A stretch of DNA of 14,867 nt from contig CAJUMB010000073.1 of NCBI GenBank assembly GCA_910587105.1, positions 1 through 14,867 of the forward strand. Direction: 5' to 3'. A program made the translations under genes and the position numbers. This document shows, piece after piece, positions 7,074-13,262 of this stretch. The notes beneath the pieces were generated by a model. That model had not been told where the DNA came from. It was given only the letters and a program-made list of their open reading frames with translations, and made no database searches. Each line of letters opens with the position of its first letter. Position 1 is the stretch's first letter. Source of the stretch: an uncultured Lachnospiraceae bacterium (GTDB taxonomy: Bacteria; Bacillota; Clostridia; Lachnospirales; Lachnospiraceae).

Positions 7074-8318
7074 ATGGCACAGACCAGTAGAAAACCAGAA
7101 TTGCTGATACCGGCAAACAGTCTGGAGGTTTTGAAAATTGCAGTGATTTATGGAGCAGACGCGGTGTATGTGGGCGGAGAGGCGTATGGACTGCGGGCAA
7201 AAGCCCGGAACTTCTCCATGGAGGAGCTGAGAGAGGGAATTGCCTTTGCCCATGAACACGGGGTGCGTGTATATGTGACGGCAAATATATTGGCTCACAA
7301 TCAGGATTTGGAAGGAGTGAGGGTGTATTTTCGGGAGCTGAAAGAATTGAAGCCTGACGCGCTGATTATCTCAGACCCGGGAATCTATGATATTGCCTGT
7401 GAAATCTGTCCGGAGATCGAGCGCCATATCAGCACCCAGGCCAACAATACCAATTACGGCACTAATCTGTTCTGGCACCGTCTGGGAGCAAAACGGGTGG
7501 TGTCTGCCAGGGAGCTGTCCCTGGAGGAGATCGGGGAAATCCGTCGGAAGATTCCACAGGACATGGAGATTGAGAGCTTCATTCACGGGGCCATGTGTAT
7601 TTCTTATTCCGGCAGATGTCTGCTGAGCAATTATTTTACTGGGAGGGACGCCAACCGGGGGGCCTGCACCCATCCCTGCCGCTGGAAGTATGCGGTGGTA
7701 GAGGAACAGCGGCCGGGAGAATATCTGCCGGTTTACGAGAACGACAGGGGTACCTATCTGTTTAACTCCAAGGATCTGTGTATGATTGAACATGTGGACG
7801 ACCTGCTGGAATCTGGGATTGACAGCTTTAAGGTGGAGGGCCGGATGCGGGCTGCACTCTACGTGGCCACAGTGGCACGGACTTACCGGAAAGCTATCGA
7901 CGACTGCAGGAAAAGCGCGGATACATACCGCGCCAATCTGCCATGGTACCGGGAACAGATTGCCCAGTGTACGTATCGTCAGTTTACCACGGGGTTTTTC
8001 TATGGCAAACCAGACGAACATACGCAGATTTATGATGAGAGTACCTACGAAAGAGGGTACACATATTTGGGATATATAGAGGGGGTGGATGGCCGGGGAT
8101 TTGGCCGGATTACCCAGAAGAATAAGTTTTCCGTGGGAGACAGGATAGAAATCATGAGGCCGGACGGAAGTGACCAGAAGGCAGCTGTGCTGGAACTGCT
8201 GGATGAAAATGGCCGCCAGAGGGAAAGTGCGCCTCATTCCCGGGAAATATTATATGTAAAGTTGGATAAGAGTGTGCAGCAATACGATATTTTACGCAGG
8301 GAGGAGCAGCTGCCTTAA
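7074..8318 (+). CDS. trhP: U32 family tRNA 5-hydroxyuridine synthase (TrhP, YrrO-like)
   Basis: A 414-residue U32 protein, close to YrrO/TrhP2 of B. subtilis (about 420). TrhP proteins, formerly called collagenase-like peptidases, hydroxylate U34 of tRNA using prephenate-derived chemistry; TrmR then methylates the product. An N-terminal TIM-barrel-like part begins ELLIPANSLEVLKIAVIYGADAVYVGG (given in two pieces: ELLIPANSLEVLK, then IAVIYGADAVYVGG). The U32 signature spans 167-182 (ESFIHGAMCISYSGRC). Cysteines 175, 182, 198 and 202 are arranged as in family members proposed to bind an Fe-S cluster. A C-terminal beta-barrel-like domain covers roughly 325-410. Ribosome site AGGAAGGAGA precedes ATG. 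Only one U32 gene is present where B. subtilis has two (yrrN, yrrO). Its last 27 bases overlap the end of the convergent sigK gene. Confidence 0.9.
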   Translation: MAQTSRKPELLIPANSLEVLKIAVIYGADAVYVGGEAYGLRAKARNFSMEELREGIAFAHEHGVRVYVTANILAHNQDLEGVRVYFRELKELKPDALIISDPGIYDIACEICPEIERHISTQANNTNYGTNLFWHRLGAKRVVSARELSLEEIGEIRRKIPQDMEIESFIHGAMCISYSGRCLLSNYFTGRDANRGACTHPCRWKYAVVEEQRPGEYLPVYENDRGTYLFNSKDLCMIEHVDDLLESGIDSFKVEGRMRAALYVATVARTYRKAIDDCRKSADTYRANLPWYREQIAQCTYRQFTTGFFYGKPDEHTQIYDESTYERGYTYLGYIEGVDGRGFGRITQKNKFSVGDRIEIMRPDGSDQKAAVLELLDENGRQRESAPHSREILYVKLDKSVQQYDILRREEQLP

Positions 8319-8918
8319 CTTCATGAGGGCGTTCTTCTCAATCCTGGACACATATGAGCGGCTGATCCCCAGTTTCTGGGCGATCTCCCGCTGTGTAAGT
8401 TCATCCTCTCCATACAGTCCATACCGGTACTTAATCACTTGGAATTCTTTTGCATTTAACGTGCCGGAAATGAGCTGGGAGAGTTTTTTTAATTGTTCTT
8501 TTTGAGTATATTGTTCCACCACGTCTATGGGAGGGCTCTCCATAATATCCAGAAGGCTGATCTCATTGCCTTCCTTATCTGTGCCGATGGGCTCGTACAG
8601 AGACACTTCCCGTGAATGTTTTTTCCGGGATCTCAGAAACATGAGAAGTTCGTTGTCGATGCATCGGGCCGCATAGGTGCTCAGGCGTGTCTGTTTATCC
8701 AGGCTGAACGTGGAAACGGCTTTAATCAGACCGATGGTTCCGATGGAAATCAGGTCATCCAGATCTTCGTCCAGCCCCTGGTATTTCTTAGCGATATGCG
8801 CCACCAGGCGCAGGTTTCTCTCTACCAGAATATCTCTTGCCTGTGGGCTCCCCGATCGGTATTTTTCCAGATAATATCTTTCTTCGTCCGCCGTCAGGGG
8901 CTTTTGAAAGGTTTTCAA
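8292..8918 (-). CDS. sigK: RNA polymerase sporulation sigma factor SigK, without pro-sequence
   Basis: A 208-residue sigma-70 family protein. Region 2 (about 33-100) includes ILVERNLRLVAHIAKKY and DLISIGTIGLIKAV. The linker has IGTDKEGNEISLLDI (111-125), characteristic of SigK and SigE. Region 4.2 is the helix-turn-helix TQREIAQKLGISRSYVSRIE (175-194). SigK directs late mother-cell gene expression in sporulation. In B. subtilis it carries a 20-residue pro-sequence removed by SpoIVFB and is split by the skin element. Here the gene is uninterrupted and begins at TTG with residues matching just after the B. subtilis pro-sequence; an in-frame stop at 8943-8945 leaves no room for a pro-peptide. 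This resembles the pro-less SigK of C. difficile. The ribosome site is AGAGGTG, seven bases upstream. Transcription is convergent with trhP. Confidence 0.92.
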   Translation of the reverse strand: MKTFQKPLTADEERYYLEKYRSGSPQARDILVERNLRLVAHIAKKYQGLDEDLDDLISIGTIGLIKAVSTFSLDKQTRLSTYAARCIDNELLMFLRSRKKHSREVSLYEPIGTDKEGNEISLLDIMESPPIDVVEQYTQKEQLKKLSQLISGTLNAKEFQVIKYRYGLYGEDELTQREIAQKLGISRSYVSRIEKNALMKLRQLLLPA

Positions 8919-8920
8919 AA
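8902..8920 (-). promoter_or_regulatory. Hairpin covering the sigK start codon
   Basis: TTTTGAAA (8902-8909) and TTTCAAAA (8913-8920) form an 8-bp inverted repeat with a 3-base loop. In the sigK mRNA the TTG start (8918-8916) lies in the 5' arm of this stem. The stem is A-U rich and weak, so a regulatory effect is only a possibility. Confidence 0.35.
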
Positions 8921-8947
8921 AATTACACCTCTTTGGGGATTTCTATA

Positions 8948-8975
8948 TAGTCTATGTGGCAGGTGCAGGGTTCGT
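8948..8975 (-). promoter_or_regulatory. SigK-type promoter of sigK
   Basis: On the minus strand, CATAGACTA (8956-8948) fits the SigK -10 consensus CATAnnnTA exactly. An AC dinucleotide (8975-8974) sits 17 bases upstream, where SigK promoters have their minimal -35. Predicted transcription start is near 8941, giving a leader of about 22 bases with the AGAGGTG ribosome site. A SigE contribution is possible, because SigE -10 elements are similar, but no SigE-like -35 was seen. Confidence 0.6.
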
Positions 8976-9046
8976 GCTTTTCCATCTATAAGGAATTTTA
9001 TTGTACAGGGTGGTGCAAAAAAATGTTTTCCGCCGCGCTTTGGTTG

Positions 9047-9055
9047 TGGTACAAT
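9047..9055 (+). promoter_or_regulatory. Extended -10 promoter of the RND exporter gene
   Basis: TGGTACAAT provides an extended -10 (TGn followed by TACAAT at 9050-9055), ending 32 bases before the ATG. No good -35 hexamer is present at 16-18 bases, which is acceptable for extended -10 promoters. The TACAAT box is also the right arm of an ATTGTAC...GTACAAT inverted repeat (9000-9006 and 9049-9055). Confidence 0.5.
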
Positions 9056-9087
9056 AAAAAGACTACAGTTCAAGAAAGGGGAAGAGG

Positions 9088-12000
9088 ATGCTATCGCGTT
9101 TAAGTGTGAAAAAGCCATATACAGTTGTGGTGGCAGTGGTGTTGGTGTTGATTCTGGGCGTGGTTTCTTTTACTAAGATGAATACTGATCTGCTGCCCAG
9201 CATGAATCTGCCGTATGCTATTGTTATGACCACTTACCAGGGGGCCAGCCCGGAGACGGTGGAAATGGCGGTCACAAAGCCTATTGAGCAGTCTATGGCC
9301 ACGGTGACCAGCATAGAAAATGTCAGTTCCGTTTCCCAGGAAAATGTTTCTCTGGTGATTCTGGAATTTGCTGAGACAGCCAATATGGACTCGGCCACCA
9401 TTGAGATGAGGGAAAACCTGGATTTAATCGGCTCTTACTGGGACGATTCTGTGGGAAAGCCTATCATCATGAAGCTGAATCCGGATATGATGCCTGTTAT
9501 GGTGGCTGCAGTGGAATGCGGAGGAATGGAAGATACTGAGGTGACAGACTTTGTGTCCAGCCATGTGGAGCCGGAACTGGAGAGTATCGCAGGTGTGGCA
9601 AGTGTGACCACTACAGGAACGGTGACAGAAGACGTGGATGTGCTGATTTGCGAGGATAAAATTGCGGACATGAATCAGAAAGTCCGGGATGCCCTTTTGG
9701 GGACCTTTTCAGAAAAAGAGCAGGAGCTTCAGGATGCACAGGAAGAACTGGATGAGGGGAAAGAGGAGCTGGAAACCGGGAAAGAGGAGTTGGAAACCGG
9801 CAGACAGCAGGCCGCAGAGCAGATCGGACAGGGAGCTGCCCAGCTGAGCCAGGCCCAGACCCAGCTCATAGAGGGCAGGAGAGAACTGGAACAAAATCAG
9901 AAACTTCTGGAGGAAAAGCAGGCAGAGCTGGACAACGGCCGAAAACAACTGGCGGCTGGCGAGGAAGAGGCCAGTGAGGGACTGAAACAGCTGCAGCAGA
10001 GCAAGTCTGCCTTAGAACAGCTTCCCTCTGCCATTGCCGGCATGAAGGAGAAGAAAGAGGAGCTTACAGGGCAGCTGGCGCAGATTGATGAAGGTCTGGT
10101 TCAGATTCAGGCATTGCTGCAGATGGACCCGGACAATTCCCAGCTCAAAGAGCAGGAACAGCAGCTGTTAAGCAGCAGACAGCTGGTGGAAAAAGGGATT
10201 CAGGAGATTGACCAGGCATTGGAGCAGTCAGAGAATACGCTGAAGACAATCCTGGAGGCGCTGGAAGCAGAAACGCCAGAGGAGGCCCTGGAGGCGTCAG
10301 ACGCCCGGATTCGGGAAGTGAAAGACGGCCTTGCACAGATAAAACAGAGGAAGGCGGCACTGGATGCAGGCCAGGCCCAGCTGGACGGGGGCAAAGCAGC
10401 TCTGGAGGCGGCCAGAGAGCAGCTGGAGTCCGGCCAGAGCGGCATTACAACCGGAATCGGAGAACTGAATACAAAGGAAGTGCTGGCTTCTGTGGAATTG
10501 AGCATTGCCCAGTCACAGGTGGATTCCGGCTCAGCAAAGCTGGAATCTGCCCAGCAGCAGATCGACTCGGGAAAGAAGCAGCTGAAAGATGCCAAAAAGC
10601 AGGCTCTGGATAAAAGCCGGCTGGGAGGAATTCTCACCACAGACATGGTGAAGGGGATTCTGGGCGCAGAGAATTTTTCTATGCCCGCCGGCTATGTGGG
10701 AGAGGACAGTGAGCGTTACCTGGTGCGGGTAGGAGATAAGCTTCAGAATGTCCAAAACCTGCAGGAGCTGGTGATTCTGGATATGAATCTGGATGGGCTG
10801 GACCCTATACGCCTGGAAGATGTGGCGGATGTGGCAGTACATAACGATTCCAGTGAGATTTACGCCAATCTCAACGGCAGGCCGGGGGTGATGCTGTCCA
10901 TCGAGAAACAGACCGGCTACTCCACCGGGGATGTGACAGACAGGATTCTGGAACGGTTCGACGAACTGAAAGAAACCTATGAACAGATGGACGTTTCCGT
11001 TATGATGGATCAGGGGATTTACATTGACCTGGTGGTGAATTCTGTTCTGCAGAATATGATATTTGGGGCCATACTGGCTGTATTGATTCTGCTGTTGTTC
11101 TTAAAGGATATCCGCCCCACACTGGTGATTGCCTGCTCTATCCCTATCAGTGTGGTGACAGCCTTAGTGCTGATGTATTTCAGCGGCGTGACCTTAAATA
11201 TTATCTCCCTGTCCGGTCTGGCGCTGGGGATCGGCATGCTGGTGGACAATTCCATTGTGGTGATCGAAAATATTTACCGGATGAGGAATGAGAATATGCC
11301 GGCCAGGAAAGCGGCAGTTGCAGGGGCTTCCCAGGTTGCGGGGGCTATCAGCGCCTCCACCCTGACCACGGTGTGCGTCTTCGCGCCTATTGTGTTTACC
11401 GAGGGATTGACCCGGCAGTTGTTTGTGGATATGGGACTGACCATAGCCTATTCGCTCCTGGCAAGCCTGATTGTGGCGCTGACACTGGTACCTATGATGT
11501 CAGCAGGGCTGTTGAGGAAAGTCCAGTCCAAACCGGCACGGATATTGACGAAAGTCCAGAATGTTTACGGGAAATCTCTGAAGCTGGCCCTGCGGCTGAA
11601 GTTTCTGGTGCTTCTGGTCAGTGTGGCCCTTCTGGGGGTATCCATGGCGGCGGCCATATCCAACGGTACAGCCTTCATGCCGGAGATGGAGAGTACCCAG
11701 GTGAGCATGACAGTCAGCGTGGACCCGGAACAGAGCTTTCAGGATCTTACCAGCGCGGCTGACCAGGTGATTGCCAGCATAGAGGATATCGAAGATATTC
11801 AGGATATCGGTGCCATGGCAGGAGGCAGTATGATGTCGTCCATGATGGGAGGAGGTTCCAATGACACAGTCTCCATGTACCTGATTCTGCGGGAAGACCG
11901 GAAGTGGGGAAATGAGAAACTGGAGCGGGAGATTCTGAAAAGGACCAAGTCCATTGACTGCCAGGTAGATGTGGAGACATCCAGTATGGATATGAGCGCT

Positions 12001-13110
12001 CTGGGCACAAGCGGCATTCAGGTGAAAATTTCCGGGAGGGATCTGGATCAGTTACAAAAATTGTCCAAGAAGGCGGCTTCCGTTGTGAAAAAAGTACCCG
12101 GGGTGGTCAATGTGTCTGACGGAATCGAAGAGACAGACCGGGAACTGCGGATTGTGGTGGATAAAGGGAAAGCAATGGAGCACAGCCTGACTGTGGCACA
12201 GGTTTTCCAGGAAATACAGTCCCATCTGGCGGAAGCCTCATCGGCCACAACCCTGGCCACGGAGGAAAAAGACTATGAGGTTTATGTGCGGGCGGATGCA
12301 GATGAAGAGCTGACCAGAGCTGACCTGAAGAACTTGAAGCTGAAATATACGGACAGCCAGGGAAAGGAAAAACATGTGCAGCTGAAAAAAATTGCACAGT
12401 TTCAGGAAGCGTCCACGCCCCAGTCCATACGCAGAGATGCCCAGTCCCGCTATATGACAGTAACGGCAGAGCTGGATACGGGATACAATATTGGACTGGT
12501 GAGCAGTGATGTAGAAGATGCCCTGAAGGATTTCTCAACGCCCAGGGGATATACAGTAGAGATGGAAGGGGAGAACCAGACCATTGAGGACGCCATGGGC
12601 CAGCTGCTGCTGATGCTGGCTCTGGCAGTGGTGTTCATGTATCTGATCATGACAGCACAGTTTCAGTCACTGCTGTCTCCGTTTATTGTAATGTTCACCA
12701 TTCCTCTGGCATTTACCGGAGGGTTTCTGGCCCTGTACTTTACAGGAAGTGAGCTCAGCGTCATAGCCATGATCGGCTTTGTTATGCTGGCGGGAATTAT
12801 TGTAAATAACGGAATTGTCCTGGTGGATTATATCAACCAGCTGAGGGCAGAGGGCACAGAGAAAAAAGAGGCCATTATCCAGGCTGGAAAGTCCCGGCTG
12901 AGGCCCATTGTCATGACAGCTCTGACCACCATTCTGGGATTGTCAACCATGGCGCTGGGTATGGGAATGGGAGCGGACATGGTACAGCCCATGGCCATTG
13001 TCACCATCGGGGGGCTTTTGTATGGGACGCTGCTGACTTTATATGTGGTGCCCTGTATCTATGATATTTTGAACCGGAAGAATTATAAAAAGGATGAGCT
13101 GGAGGCATAG
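9088..13110 (+). CDS. RND (HAE1/SwrC-type) exporter permease with large coiled-coil insertion
   Basis: A 1340-residue proton-driven exporter of the AcrB/SwrC type; usual family members are about 1030-1060. It begins with TM1 (about 12-29), then porter segments including TDLLPSMNLPYAIVMTTYQG. The first transmembrane bundle (about 655-810) carries the TM4 motif GMLVDNSIVVIENIYRM, with Asp720-Asn721 in place of the AcrB Asp pair. The second bundle (about 1170-1330) has AGIIVNNGIVLVDYINQ, with Asn1240-Asn1241 where AcrB has the TM10 lysine region; both variants are familiar in Gram-positive homologues. Residues about 206-510 are an inserted Glu/Gln/Leu/Lys coiled coil, with repeated KEELETG units, inside the porter region. 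A Met/Gly-rich loop (AGGSMMSSMMGGGS) lies near 910-922. Substrate unknown; no adaptor gene is adjacent. ATG follows a GGGGAAGAGG site. Confidence 0.9.
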   Translation: MLSRLSVKKPYTVVVAVVLVLILGVVSFTKMNTDLLPSMNLPYAIVMTTYQGASPETVEMAVTKPIEQSMATVTSIENVSSVSQENVSLVILEFAETANMDSATIEMRENLDLIGSYWDDSVGKPIIMKLNPDMMPVMVAAVECGGMEDTEVTDFVSSHVEPELESIAGVASVTTTGTVTEDVDVLICEDKIADMNQKVRDALLGTFSEKEQELQDAQEELDEGKEELETGKEELETGRQQAAEQIGQGAAQLSQAQTQLIEGRRELEQNQKLLEEKQAELDNGRKQLAAGEEEASEGLKQLQQSKSALEQLPSAIAGMKEKKEELTGQLAQIDEGLVQIQALLQMDPDNSQLKEQEQQLLSSRQLVEKGIQEIDQALEQSENTLKTILEALEAETPEEALEASDARIREVKDGLAQIKQRKAALDAGQAQLDGGKAALEAAREQLESGQSGITTGIGELNTKEVLASVELSIAQSQVDSGSAKLESAQQQIDSGKKQLKDAKKQALDKSRLGGILTTDMVKGILGAENFSMPAGYVGEDSERYLVRVGDKLQNVQNLQELVILDMNLDGLDPIRLEDVADVAVHNDSSEIYANLNGRPGVMLSIEKQTGYSTGDVTDRILERFDELKETYEQMDVSVMMDQGIYIDLVVNSVLQNMIFGAILAVLILLLFLKDIRPTLVIACSIPISVVTALVLMYFSGVTLNIISLSGLALGIGMLVDNSIVVIENIYRMRNENMPARKAAVAGASQVAGAISASTLTTVCVFAPIVFTEGLTRQLFVDMGLTIAYSLLASLIVALTLVPMMSAGLLRKVQSKPARILTKVQNVYGKSLKLALRLKFLVLLVSVALLGVSMAAAISNGTAFMPEMESTQVSMTVSVDPEQSFQDLTSAADQVIASIEDIEDIQDIGAMAGGSMMSSMMGGGSNDTVSMYLILREDRKWGNEKLEREILKRTKSIDCQVDVETSSMDMSALGTSGIQVKISGRDLDQLQKLSKKAASVVKKVPGVVNVSDGIEETDRELRIVVDKGKAMEHSLTVAQVFQEIQSHLAEASSATTLATEEKDYEVYVRADADEELTRADLKNLKLKYTDSQGKEKHVQLKKIAQFQEASTPQSIRRDAQSRYMTVTAELDTGYNIGLVSSDVEDALKDFSTPRGYTVEMEGENQTIEDAMGQLLLMLALAVVFMYLIMTAQFQSLLSPFIVMFTIPLAFTGGFLALYFTGSELSVIAMIGFVMLAGIIVNNGIVLVDYINQLRAEGTEKKEAIIQAGKSRLRPIVMTALTTILGLSTMALGMGMGADMVQPMAIVTIGGLLYGTLLTLYVVPCIYDILNRKNYKKDELEA

Positions 13111-13116
13111 TAAAAA

Positions 13117-13140
13117 GGGGGCTGTCGGGAAATAGATAGC
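13117..13140 (+). repeat. Candidate left terminal inverted repeat of the IS
   Basis: A GGGGGCTGTC start directly after a run of A that follows the RND stop. It is chosen by position and general resemblance to IS ends; the partner repeat is out of the window. Confidence 0.35.
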
Positions 13141-13147
13141 CCTACAC

Positions 13148-13185
13148 AGTGGCAGGTGTGATCCATGCGGATCACACCTGCCACT
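13148..13185. repeat. Perfect 17-bp inverted repeat (hairpin)
   Basis: Left arm AGTGGCAGGTGTGATCC (13148-13164), loop ATGC, and an exactly complementary right arm (13169-13185). The following bases AAAATTT are not a real T-tract, so it is not a textbook intrinsic terminator, but so strong a stem could stop or slow read-through from the RND gene into the transposase, or hide a ribosome site in read-through RNA. Confidence 0.8.
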
Positions 13186-13209
13186 AAAATTTATCCAATA
13201 AAAAAAGAA

Positions 13210-13237
13210 AAAAGATGGCTAACAACAACCATCTTTT
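13210..13237. terminator. Terminator-like hairpin upstream of the transposase
   Basis: AAAAGATGG (13210-13218) pairs with CCATCTTTT (13229-13237) around a 10-base loop. On the plus strand the T run is part of the stem; on the minus strand the stem is followed by a long T-rich stretch (complement of the A-rich 13197-13213), which makes a better terminator for leftward transcripts leaving the element. Confidence 0.5.
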
Positions 13238-13247
13238 CTCCGTTCCA

Positions 13248-13256
13248 TGTTATAAT
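13248..13256 (+). promoter_or_regulatory. Extended -10 promoter of the transposase gene
   Basis: TGTTATAAT is a perfect extended -10 (TGn plus TATAAT at 13251-13256). It ends six bases before the ATG at 13263, so the predicted transcription start falls on or next to the A of that ATG. No -35 hexamer was recognised. The box is embedded in the palindrome GTTCCAT/ATGGAAC (13242-13248 and 13255-13261). Confidence 0.5.
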
Positions 13257-13262
13257 GGAACT

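Larger units (their letters stand above)
13111..13262. other. IS left-end leader: three inverted repeats between RND stop and transposase
   Basis: This 152-base stretch contains no gene. It holds a candidate IS left terminal repeat (from 13117), a perfect 17-bp hairpin (13148-13185), a second hairpin (13210-13237) and a 7-bp palindrome around a TATAAT box (13242-13261), each annotated or discussed separately. No native RND terminator precedes the likely IS boundary, which is only six bases past the stop codon. Confidence 0.5.

Noticed and set aside
7371..8237. A 288-codon open frame on the minus strand, opposite trhP
   Set aside because: It lies entirely inside a well-supported U32 gene, has no ribosome site or recognisable domain, and reads as a complement of a GC-moderate coding frame.
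8292..8918. Skin-like interruption of sigK
   Set aside because: The reading frame is complete from region 1.2/2 to the end of region 4, with no recombinase or split.
9703..10620. Idea that the RND gene is a fusion of two genes or an assembly artefact
   Set aside because: The frame is continuous, flanking porter segments align on both sides of the coil, and codon use does not change abruptly.
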